NCBI GenBank assembly: GCA_019649035.1
Contig: BMAT01004693.1
Coordinates: 64,987-89,823 of the forward strand
DNA length: 24,837 nt
Direction of reading: 5' to 3'
Source: Elysia marginata
Lineage: Eukaryota > Mollusca > Gastropoda > Plakobranchidae
The notes beneath the pieces were generated by a model that saw nothing but the letters and a program-made list of their open reading frames with translations, searched no databases and was not told the origin of the DNA. Shown in pieces: positions 8,900 to 20,800 of this stretch; the first letter of the stretch is position 1; each line of letters begins with the position of its first letter. The translations under genes were made by a program, and so were the position numbers.

Positions 8900-11800
8900 G
8901 TATTGGTACTGGTGCTCCTACAGGAATTAGGATATAGAAGCTAGAACAAATCTTCACGATTACAGCATTTTCCAAAACAGGAGAAGTTGAAGTGGATGTT
9001 TTTATGAGAACTGTTGAAATAGACAGAGAGGGAGATTGATTGAAGGGTATTTTTACAAGCCCAATTCCACTTCAAAGGTGCTCTCAGGGCTTGGGTCCCA
9101 ATGACAATTTACGGGCTGCCACCCAGAGACTAGCGGGGATACCATGACTTAGCCTCAGCCGGTCACATTATACTGGCACCGACCCAACCAGTAGGGGCCT
9201 GGACTGTGCTCGGCTGTGTTTCGAACCCGCGACCTCTTGGCCACGGAGCGAGGCCACTACCAACTGAGCTATCTAGGCCCCGAGAGGGAGAGAGAGAAGA
9301 GAGAAGATAAATATAAAATTAGGAAAGAAAGAAATAGATAGATAAATGGATAAGTAGATTAGTTAGGTAGATAGACATATATCTTCGTGATAGTAATCAT
9401 AATCTAAAATAATGCTAAGTTTATTTATTAGAAGATCATGCTTCTCTCAATGTCATGCCTCCGTTCATACCTTACTGTAACGCCCACAGAAAAATTTGAT
9501 ACATCCTTTGTGAGTGGGGGTGGGGGGTAACGATGAGCAAATTAATTACATATTTTGTTTCAAGTTTATTACTTTACATTACTGAGTAAAATGATATCAA
9601 AACTCACAATTACATTTTTGGACAAAAAATGGCTCAACACAGCCGATTTTAATTACTACAAGTTACAGCAAAGCAGTCTCAAGACACTTCGGTTATACCC
9701 ATTATATTGAATGCAAATAGGTACCACAGGTCATTTTGGTTAACTGTATTGCAAAGGTCTTTAACTACTATTTCGGACAAACACCTTAATAACATTATAT
9801 TATCCTTCAAATGCTCTATTAATAGCATCAGTTAGGCTTAAAAGAAGTTAAAAAACAAAGGTAAACGGTTTTCAATTATTCATAGTAATTTCACTTGATA
9901 AATAACCTAAAACGACCGTTCAACATTTGTTTTCTTAAATCTTCCTAATACATATCTCACGCATAAAGTCTGCCAATTTCCCCATTATTTGCATTCCTTG
10001 TTGTGTTTCTCAACAGAAAGTAAAAACGCAGTTTATGGAAAAGTCACATTTCAAAACTTGGCAAAGTTTGAATTGTTAACTTCAACATCAAGGAAGTTAC
10101 GATACGTAAAGCAAACTCACAAGAACTAATATATAAGTTGCCCTGTGAGCAAGTCAAACGAATAGATTTGATTTTTTTACTGTAGAATGAAAACCAGCGT
10201 AAGTTTTCAATATCTGAGAGATCAAATGTGAAAAAAAATCAAAGAGCTGCAGCTGAATTTTAAAAAAATCGATAAATAAGTCTCCTACAATATTGACTCA
10301 ACCTTCTGATCTTAGTTTAACACCTTTCTTCTGAAACGAAAAAGCAGACTCGTTCTGGGAAAACTTTGCTGAAATATATAGATTGAAAGCTTGGAACAAA
10401 ATGTTTTTTATGTTGACAAAATAGCAAAAAAAGCGAATAAAAGAAAAAAAAAACAAATCAAGCGTCAAGACACATTCGAGGTCTTAACACATCCGACAAA
10501 TACAATTATAGCTACACACTATTCTCATGCAGTAGAGAGCCTAGCAAAAAAAAAAAATAACAAAAAAAAAAAAATCAGATTTTCCACCTCTCCCCAGCTT
10601 GTCACCTTCTTCTTCATACTATTAGTATTATTCAATATATGTGCTACCATTTTTAGCTTCCGCGCAAAACCGTCAACAAGAAATAAGCATTAAAAATTGA
10701 CCTCAGAACATCAACCTCATAGTTCTTTGTCGTGGAACCAAAGCCTTCATAGCTGCTTTGCTTTAACTCTGTGCGACCAGAAAATACTTGAACTTCTTTA
10801 CAAATTTCTTATCTAACCGATCTTTCTGAACAGGTTTCGCCAAGACAGCAGATAAAACTTTACTTTTCAAGTGTTAGTACTTCTCAAGATAACCAAAGCT
10901 GCATCAATGTAATATTAATTTGAGGCGCATGCATGTCTTTTGTCCGTCCCGGTAATAAAGAATAACGACTTTTCATTATGAAAATACGATACTTTACTCT
11001 AAGTAAATGCAATTGAACAAATAGGAAATCTCGATGACCTACCATCATCGGCGAGGATGACGACTTTTATAATTATCCTTATTTCTAATTTTCTTAAGGC
11101 CCTTTCCTCACTGCGGCGAAACCGTCCCGAGACAGTTTTGTACTGCCCTGCGACAAAATATATCTGCACAGAATAGTTACCGCACTGCGACAGGACTGTC
11201 CCAGGACAAGCTGCACCTGAGATGCGCGCGATTGTTTAATGAAATAAAAAAAGGATAAAAACGTAATATCTAGACTCTACCCAATTGGAATTCCCTCCCT
11301 CCCCCCTCTCTCTCCTCCTCTCTCTTTCTCTCTCGATATAAAAAGTAACTTACTCCAAATTATATATATCTTTCTTAATATTTAAAATTTTTTGTTGATA
11401 TCTCAAGCACAATGAGGCAATTTACATACATCATACTAATAGAAATATCTCTCGATATGAAAAGTAAATTACTCTTATAGTTATGTATCTGTCTTGATAT
11501 CTTTAGATTTTTCTCAACAACCTTATGCATGAAATAACAAAAAACTTCAAGAAGTTATTCGTATACATTAAAGACAGTGTTGCTCTTTAATGAGATAAAA
11601 GACCGCAGAAAAGAAAACAGTAGTTTGCAGAATCCAGAGCCTAGAATTGTACCTTGGTGACAAGTGGTGCCATCAAGTCGCAAAGGGGCATGCTTCTCTG
11701 TATTTCAACTATCACAGATGAAAAGCGCGTGAGACTGCGATGCGACAGTCGCGTCCCATCGAATCTGTAGCAAATCACAACTGCTTAGGACACAATGCAA

Positions 11801-14800
11801 CAAGACTGTCCTGTCCCACGATGAACAGGCCAAACAGACACCAACTGACATCACAAAACTTGATAGATCGCCCCACCTTATTTCCATGCCGCGGTGTACT
11901 AGGTCTCCCATTTCATCTATGACATGTCACTAGTAACTTTATCCCAAAACAGGTGATGGTTGATGAGACACTTCGCTCCAGGGTCAACACAATGATGCTC
12001 ACACAGGAATAGGTTTTATTAATGGGTTGAATTGAACTCCTAGTTTTATAATGTAGCGTCGGAAATTTTTAATATTCAATTTTCTTGTCCCTTCAGCATT
12101 ATCTTACTTCGTTCGGGTCTACGCTGAGCGTGCCTCTAGTGTTGGCAGGTCCCTTGTGTATGGCTGGCGACAAGGTGGCTGTTGGAGAACTCATCGCTAC
12201 AACTTTCTTCATGTCTGGTATCTCCACGCTCCTGCAGGCCAGCATTGGAATCAGGTACGTCATGGTGACCCTTTGCAACGCAACGGTAAAAAACATCGCG
12301 ACTGTTAGTTTTACTGAAAAACTAAGCATATTCATTGTATCATCCTATACAACTGTGTCAGCTTACAAATTAGCGTGTTAATTTTATTACTCGCTGACTG
12401 AAAAAAATTCTATCCACATTATCATTATGATACTTATCTGAGAATTTTACCTTCGATACTATTCTTACAATGCTACTGATGACGCTTGTCGTAATGAATA
12501 GATGGAACACTGAGAGTATGTGATATTAATAACTCCTTTTGGGCTGACATTCTTGCCCACAACTTGATTTGAAATGATCGTACTTATATTATGCTCTATA
12601 TCTAAAAATAATCTAAAATAATATTCTAGCAGCCTTGACAACAGAAAACGCCTTGTTCAAAATCTCTGTCTACGTTGTATGGCACACTATGGGATGACCT
12701 GCAAACCATGGAGTCCGCCATCTTCCTCTACCTGCTGACTTAATACGACGCTTAAGTTAAAGAATAAAACCAAACTAAGATAAAAGCTCTGATAAGTCTT
12801 CTCTAGAATTCATTACTAATTTTGTATAAAATTTAATTGCTAATACGTACCGAACCGCCACATGTGTAAAACATTTTAAAATGTGTTCCTTATCTGTCAA
12901 CAACAAACAAGGCTGCCTATTATTCAAGGAGCAACGTTCTCGTTTCTTGCCCCAACTGCCGCCATCTTGAATCTGCCGCGATGGACTTGTTCTCAGAACA
13001 CCAGCACAGGTTAGTGGATCACTTGCTGCCTCAGGTTTTTAGAAGTTATCAGGTCTAGGTGAACCAAGGTCAATGTTTTATTATAATAGCAACGTTTAAA
13101 CATAAACCACATCTTGCCTTTTTGTTTGTAATTTGGTGTCTATTAACACGGTTAAATGTAGACTAGATAGTTCTTTTTTCTAGGTTGAAGAAATCTCTCA
13201 GAAATACTTTGGAGTTGACGTAATGCAGCTAAAAGAATGTTTTATGAAATATAATTGGCCGTTGCTAACACAATTGAAATAAAATATTTACTGATTATGG
13301 TAAATGAGGTTTTGGTAAGGTAAGAAACATGTCAAGAAAATCAAGATTTATTAAATTGACGAGTCATCGCGTATTTTTGGAGCTATAAATATTGATCATT
13401 AGAGGCAAAGAGATATATAAGAAAAAAATGAGTAAAACAGATGCGTTAGTTTTTTAAAGTTGTATCTACCGCTGCTTGTATTTTGTTATTCTTGATACAG
13501 GGCGGCTCAAGTTTGAAGTTTCGACAAAATCCCCTTCATCTTTTTTGGGTGTGATCCGACCCTTTTTACAAATCCCTTGACGACCATTGAAGATTTTCTC
13601 TTTTGCATTGATCTATTTTTTATAGCTACACTTGTGCCATAGTTTACAAAGTACAGCAACATGACATAAAAGGGGCCCAAATCCTGAAGCAGTTCTATAC
13701 CGAAAACAATTCGAAGAATACAATATGCAAACGGAAATTTTCATATTTATGACGATGGGATGATAGTTTTTTAGCTGTGTTCTATCTACTATGGATACTT
13801 CTTTTGCTATGGTATGTCCATGTCTTTTCAAACCTTCGAAGTAAATTAAGCACTGAATAACGAATGAACAATATTGCGGAAATTTGATAACAACACGGTA
13901 GAAGAATAACCTCTTAACAAAACAAATAGGCTGCATTGGAGTCCAGTAAGAAAACTTGAAGTACTTTGTAGATCTATGAAATCTGGTCGTGTCTAAGCCT
14001 GGTCGTGTTCATTAAGGAGTAGGTGGATGCATTAGTAGATCCTTTAATTTGAAATTGCAAAAAATCTAGTGGATGCTTCAGTTAATTGTGCACACATGTG
14101 CGCACTGTACTGTTTCTCTGTATTCCTATGTTCCTTAAATAATCGAGGAAATTGTAAAGCCTTGTGTTTTGCTTTTGTTATCCTAGAAAATCTGCTTCAG
14201 AACGGGTTAGAGTTACCAGTTACCTTTTGATGGTATAAAAGCATAAACTACATTATTCTCAGAACTGTTTGGTCTGAACGAAACAGAGAACCTTCTCTAC
14301 AATCAATCACTGAGTGAGGTACAGGAGGACTCAAATTGGCAGACACGGATGCGAGAGGTAATGCAATTAAAAGAAATGCAAACTTGTAATTTTTCACATG
14401 CCTACTCTTTTACGAGAGCAGAGATCGTACAGAATTAGTAAAAAACCGCCATAGACAAACTAATAAAGTTAACAGAATATTGATCTCTACGATAGGTAGA
14501 TATTGGAAGGCAGCGAGAACCAATAGGGAGAAATCAAAAGATAGCTCGATCAAAAACACATTATAAGGGTTTTGTAGCCAAATAGAATTCGATGCTTGAC
14601 CAAGGTGAAAACTTGAAAAATTTAAGCCATCTTCAAGTTTTTTGTGTTAATGAATTTGTGCCGCAAAAGGGGGAGCATTCTTATAATTTCTAACCCACCG
14701 ATAAAGGAGAACGTCTATATTTCAATATTTTTCGAGTCGCATTAAAAGCACTGGCAACACTTATTTCATTATTAAAATGATTACGTGCACAACGACCAGA

Positions 14801-17800
14801 GTTTTTAAAGCGGTACTTTATAAACTGAGCACACACGGTTGTTATCAAAGAAAGCTAGACCCATAAAAGTAAAACCTTTGCAGCTTTTGACTTCGTCTAA
14901 TAAAACTTTCCACAACTTTTGTAAATCAAAACAGCCATCACAAGCACAGTTTCAGTCTTAGCTCACATGAATGTTTGAAACTTCCACTTATTTTTTTGTT
15001 TTATGTCCATACAACTTTGATAAAAGATTAGAATTCTTTGTTGTCGTTTTCAACATTCACCCCCCTGAAACAAACACAAACTCCCTCATATTAGTAAAGT
15101 TTTAAATTGTATGTAATATGCAATAAATTACAAAGAAAAGCATCATCCAAGAGAGATTACATATGCAGGTGTTGCAGACTTTTTCAATGGACTTTATCAA
15201 AAGAGAGGGGGTACTAAAAATCAACGGGAAGCATAGACTCTTCTTCAATGTGGACAAGACAAACTTCACGACGTTGTCAAGGAATACCAAGGACTGGACA
15301 GAAACTAAAAAATACTATCTCTCATTGGAGACAAACAAGACGTAAGAAGAAAGCAAAAACTTTTCACAGAGATGCACTACATTTGGACAGAAAGTGACAA
15401 AATAGAGACATAAAACTACGGGACATTGTTAAATAGAACCCTATATATAATTTTGGCAATGGGCACTTACACAAACTAAAGATAATACATAAGACGCATT
15501 TCATCGAAAACAACTCAAACATGTTGTCAAAGTTAAATGCACAGTAAAGATACCAAACCATTCACTTTACAAAACCACTGTGAAAAATTTCGACCAATAA
15601 ATTTATGGAGGTACAATTTGTTTGTAAAGGTGGACGGTATTTTTGAAGGCCGATCGCAACATCACCGAATACCACCAACAAGAACCTTTCTCGCCTCCTG
15701 ACGGGAGAAATCAAACTGCAAACAATGAAAGATCTCTACCACCTGAGGTCAATCGCACAGAACAGACAACAATTGAGAAGGCTCTCCACGAAAGTCCGAG
15801 AAGCATCGGAGGCGTCTAGGTTGGAGACCTAGGACGCGATAGGCCAATGGTCAGGGAAGGTCATTAAGCAATCTGGACCAAATACATTGGGTGCTCCAAA
15901 GCACTAAATACGATAAAGCAGAGCAGGGAAAAAATTGGCATTCCAGCACAAAAAAAAAAAAACATTTTGAAGTGTTTAAATGAAGGTGTTTTCAGCTTTT
16001 TCATGAAGCTTGCAAGTCATCACATTTCTTAGATAAAATTTCCTTTTATCATTGTCACTTCATTCTCAATTGTAACAGAGGAAAAAAGAAGAAAGATCGC
16101 AAACAAATGAACAAGAAAAAAAAACTACTATCTTAAATAATGTCGCTCCTCTTTTTAAACTTTCACTGTGTATTATGTAGATCTAATACCTATTTACATA
16201 TTGTATTCAATAATATCTACTTAAACGTGCAGGCTTATAAAATACCTTGTACCTCTAACGGGTTATAAATTTTCTTCTCAGCTTCAGGGTGCTATCTGTG
16301 TGGCCTCTCTGTTTCAAATCTTGCTGGGCGTGTCTGGCCTTATGGCGTTCATCCTTCGTTACATCGGCCCACTCACCATTACACCAACCATCACCCTGAT
16401 TGGACTCAGCCTGTTTGAAGTGGCCGCTGCCAAGGCTGCCACCCAATGGTGGATAGCTGCCACGTCAGTCCTTTTAAACATTTGACACTATGTGCCGAGT
16501 CAGTAAACATATGAATCGGTTACCGGATTATTTGGATGAGGGAAAACATCCTTTTTTAACATATTTTTTTTTGTTTTATCATACATATTCTTATAAAATT
16601 TTGGTAAACTAAAATCCAAAACTAATAAAAGTCGCCAAATGCTTTACTTCTGCTCAGTAAATCGTGAAAAGAAAAATTGCACCATTGCCAAGGCATAAGA
16701 TTTATCTGTTTAACTCTGCAATCAAATTTTTAAAATACGTTTTACGATGTAACAGTTAAATTACTGGTAAAACAAATGCTCTCATTTTCTCAATATGATA
16801 CATCAGTGCACGTAAAGATTCATGATTAACGAGGAGAGTTAACGTTTTTTTTATCCCCAGAACGCTGGTTCTCATCGCCTTGTTTTGTCAATATTTGAAG
16901 TCAGTCAACATTCCTCTGCCCGTGTGCTCTTCTGGAAAGCAATGTTCTACTGTCAAACTGCCAATATTTAAACTCTTTCCGGTAAGTTTGCCGACCTCTC
17001 TGTCGGAATTTAACAGGGAACTCGGCCTCGTTTACACAAATTTCGCAATTAGAATAATAAAGCATTGACTTTTATTACATGTCCGACATGTTTCCCTTGA
17101 TTTGAATGCATCCACACTCTTCTTTTAGTGAGGGTTGATTTTGCCAAATATCATAAACAACTATATTCAAAATCAAAATTCAAGAGTTCCTGAAAAAATT
17201 CAAAACTTGAAGCTTAAAGCACCCTGTAGAGCCTGGATATTTCCCCATCCCATGTGACTATTTCCTGTTTCATAAGCTCAAAAAGTGTCTGCAAAGAAAT
17301 GCATGACATCGACATAGAACCCAACAAAGTATGACCTATTATAATGCCTGCTATTGAAAGAAAAAAAATACTAATACTACCAAACGGAGGTTTCTTTTCA
17401 GCTTTATGAGTACAAGTAAGAAAAACTCACCGCTTTTAAAACTTATAATAGCCATTATATAACTTGTGTGATAAAAATAATGAGAACCAATAATGGTTAA
17501 AACAACAACAACAATAACAGAAATACTAACAAGAGAAGTACAGCAGATGAAACTTTTTAAAGCTTGATCATACAGGTGTTAAGCTCACAAAACAATTCAC
17601 ATGCAAAATCCAATAAAGGTATAGTTTTAAAGTATTCTTCAAATCTCATAACGAAATGGATAGCAGCAGCAACAGTATTAGCCTATTTATATAACTAAAT
17701 AAACCTTCCCATATGTGTATTTTAAATATATAATTTGCAAAAAGAATTGTTTGACACAAGTTTATCTACGCTTAATAAGCCACCTTAGGAGAAGAACTAT

Positions 17801-20800
17801 AACATCCATTCTGTCTTAAACATTTGATTGTAATGTCACAAAATAGTTAAAACAATAACTTTACACAATTCAGCATGTAAAAAAAAGTTTTCCCTGAGTT
17901 TCCCTGAATGCTATCTAGATAAAAAATAGTCTATTCAGAGCCTCCTTCCCCCAGCGCCTGCAAAAAATACAACAAAACACTACAACCAACAACAAGCAAA
18001 TCTAGACGTCGTCGAGGTTGAGATTTTCAGTTTTTATTGGAGTTCATAAGCAAAAGAAAAGACCGACGTTCTCAGACAAATCTTGATTAGGAAAGAAAGA
18101 AAGAAACAAACCAAAACCAAAAACAACCAAAACCCAACAAAACAATACAGTATATCCTTGCTGTTACGGGTGCAAATCATTTAGCAGCAGGAAGAAAACT
18201 GTGAGATTTCATTAAAAGAAAAAACAACAAAGTATGGCTTGCTTTTGAAAGAAAAAAATTGCTACCAAACGGAGGTTACTTTTCTACCCGCAGATTTAGA
18301 AAAGCTTTATGATTACAGAAAGGCAAACTAACCGCTTTTAAAAAGCATAAAAAGTTATAACAGCCATTACATAATTTAAATGATAATAATAATGAGAAAC
18401 CAATAATAATTGAAACAACAACAACAATAATAACAACAGCAACGAGGATAAGATGACAAAGGGCACACATTCATTCAATAAACTCTCAGCATGGAGCATA
18501 ATTTAGTTTTCTTGTAGTCATAGTTATATTAAACATTGGAAGTAGATTATAATATACTTATTTTTTCACTGTATTACTATCAAAAGGAGAGACCAAATTA
18601 TGAATGATTATAAGCCGGATTATACATCTAAAACCTGGTGATGTTTGGGGTAAATTGACCCTTGGGATCTGACGTCAAGTACTCATAACAACTTCATTGT
18701 CCAATAACGATTGTTGGCTTTAAGTAATTGTTGAAAAAATTTGTTTGATTCCTTTATCAACTTTATGCATAGGCCGTATCCTTAATGTACCTATTACGTG
18801 AAGTTTTCATATGCCGCTGTTTGTTATTTCTCGTATGCTGTTCATGATGAACTAGATTTTCGCCCACGTTTTTCCTGCACCTGTTTAACCTCGACCGCGA
18901 ACAGATTTTACTGGCGATGCTGCTCTCCTGGCTGCTGTGTTTTATCTTGACTGTCACCGATAGCCTGCCGTCAACTCCAGGCAGCTGGGGCTACCTGGCG
19001 AGAACAGATGTCCGGGCCTCTGTACTGCAAGACAGCAGGTGGATTAGGATACCTTACCCAGGTGATAAAAGATCCCTCTCTAACCGGATTTCCTCCATAA
19101 TTTTCTATAGCCCAACGCAATGCCCAAGGCTAAAATTGCACGCAAATTTATGTAGATGCCTGGAGCTAGCCAAAGGTAGATCGCGATCTCTGCGGTCTCT
19201 CCAATGTTCCATACTAGGTAGACCCTTGGTGGTTTCTCATTCGCTAGACCCCTCGAAATAAACCAAAATGCTAAAATCGAAGTAAAAAACCACAAGCGGT
19301 ACGCAATATTTATCTGCTTTATGCATTTGCCCCCCCCCCCCTATGTTAATACATTTGAGTTTATAATAATTATAAAACTCTTCGATCTTTATCTGAAAGG
19401 GTTTAGTAAAGATACTCACACTAATGTGTAGAACTGACTTTTTGTATTACTGGCCTTAAGGCTTAGAAAAAAGGATTTCGATCTCCCTTGAATAATGCCT
19501 TTTTAAAAGCTGATCTACACGAACCCACTCTGTGTGTGTTTTGAAGTGAGAACGCTTGAGGCCAATAAGTTTTTTTTATTCAATTATCATTTGTTTCAGG
19601 AATGAATGGCATTTTAACTTAATTTCAGAAACACGTACCTCTGAACTATTGTAAGATTAGTACAAGATAAAATTCAACATATTAAATGTCCTCTAGCCCT
19701 TAGAAATTATCTAGCCGGAGGACCACCCATTTTTATAAAATTTTAGATCCAAATGTGAAAATGAAAATTTAGATCAATATTTGCACAGGTATCTAGATTC
19801 TAGACCTTACCATGCTAACTTTTCAGAAGGACGCTTGATATCGATCCGCAGCAAATTCTAGTACATTAGTTTTGTAATTTTACTAAATAGATATAGGTTA
19901 GAATCAAATATTTTGTAGACAAGTTCTCTCGTTATCACTTTACTTAAGAAGCTTCTGATCTGGTCAGAATGATGAATCATTGATGGATAACGAAAACAAG
20001 AGGCAGGCAAGAAAGTTTTGGTACCAAGATCATAAGTCAGGGGGTCTAGGGAATGCGACACATTAGGTAGACCTACGGTGATACCCCATCATCACTTTCC
20101 ATGCCTAGAGCCCTGGACACAAAAGTTTGCAAGAGCACCTCTGTGCTGGTTGTCTTTCACACCATATTGATTTTTATTGTTTTTTTTTTGTTTAAATCAC
20201 TATTCACGGCTGCGGTGAGGTTGCAGCTTACGTTTAATTAAAAAGAAAATAAGAAAGAAACCTCGATTTTCAAAGTGTCGTTAGTCGAAATTAACAAAAA
20301 ATGCGATCACACACATTATTTCTTTGTTCTATCACTATTACTTTTGATGCTACATCTAATATTAGTACCAATACCTTCACAAAGAACTAACCAACTACTT
20401 AAACTTCTAGCATGCTTGTTGCTTTTGCTTTTGGGAACAAGATTAACTTAAGCAAATATTGTCGTTCCTGTTGGCAAACTCACTCTTTGAAGGCAATCTT
20501 GCAGGCAAGAACGATAATTTTGTGCTCTATTCTCATTCCCAATTGTTACTGATGTTGCTAGTGCTGCTGCTACTACATGTACTACAATCAGTACTAGGCA
20601 TACTACTTATATGGTTGTGTCTGCTGTTGCTGCTGCTGAAATGTATCATCGATACAATTACTAGAACTATAGTAGTATCGAACGGTTGGTTTACACCAGC
20701 AAATTGAAATCGTCTTATCGTCTACCTAGGTTGTAAATGCCTCATCTACTGTTTTTTTTTCCTGTATTATGATATCCCTCTATTTTAGTTATTGCGCAGT

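Larger units (their letters stand above)
8900..12096 (+). other. SLC23 intron 1 (3.2 kb)
   Basis: GT-AG intron in phase 0, falling between the Gln and His of the conserved QH pair. It holds a tRNA-derived SINE (9036-9281), a GATA-rich patch, a pyrimidine tract, a 119-bp duplication and a group of CTGCG-type repeats, all listed separately. The lysine-rich open frame at 10391-10693 follows from A-runs. Between about 9385 and 11100 I see only AT-rich sequence. Confidence 0.9.
16982..18904 (+). other. SLC23 intron 6 (1.9 kb)
   Basis: GTAAGT donor, phase 0. Holds a duplicated segment of about 230 bp (17322-17560 and 18224-18460) and an A/C-rich low-complexity patch. A palindromic TGACGTCA (CRE consensus) occurs at 18670-18677; one 8-mer match in this length is not evidence of function. 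Confidence 0.9.

Noticed and set aside
9219..9281. A functional tRNA gene on the minus strand
   Set aside because: A- and B-boxes are good, but the anticodon stem pairs poorly, the acceptor stem has no matching 3' half, and the sequence continues into a SINE body with target-site duplications.
10391..10693. 100-codon lysine-rich plus-strand open frame
   Set aside because: Produced by long A runs in intron 1; does not start with ATG and has no domain.
13613..13936. 107-codon minus-strand open frame in intron 3
   Set aside because: No domain recognised; lies wholly within an intron of a well-supported gene.
15647..15829. 61-codon charged open frame in a GC-richer part of intron 4
   Set aside because: Looks faintly like a mobile-element protein fragment but carries no diagnostic motif, so I do not name it.
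17322..18460. CRISPR array or phage-like repeat structure
   Set aside because: Only two long degenerate copies in an intron of an animal gene; no regular short repeats and spacers anywhere in the window.
18670..18677. TGACGTCA as a functional cAMP-response element
   Set aside because: A single 8-bp match in 25 kb is expected with fair probability by chance, and it lies in mid-intron with no other support.
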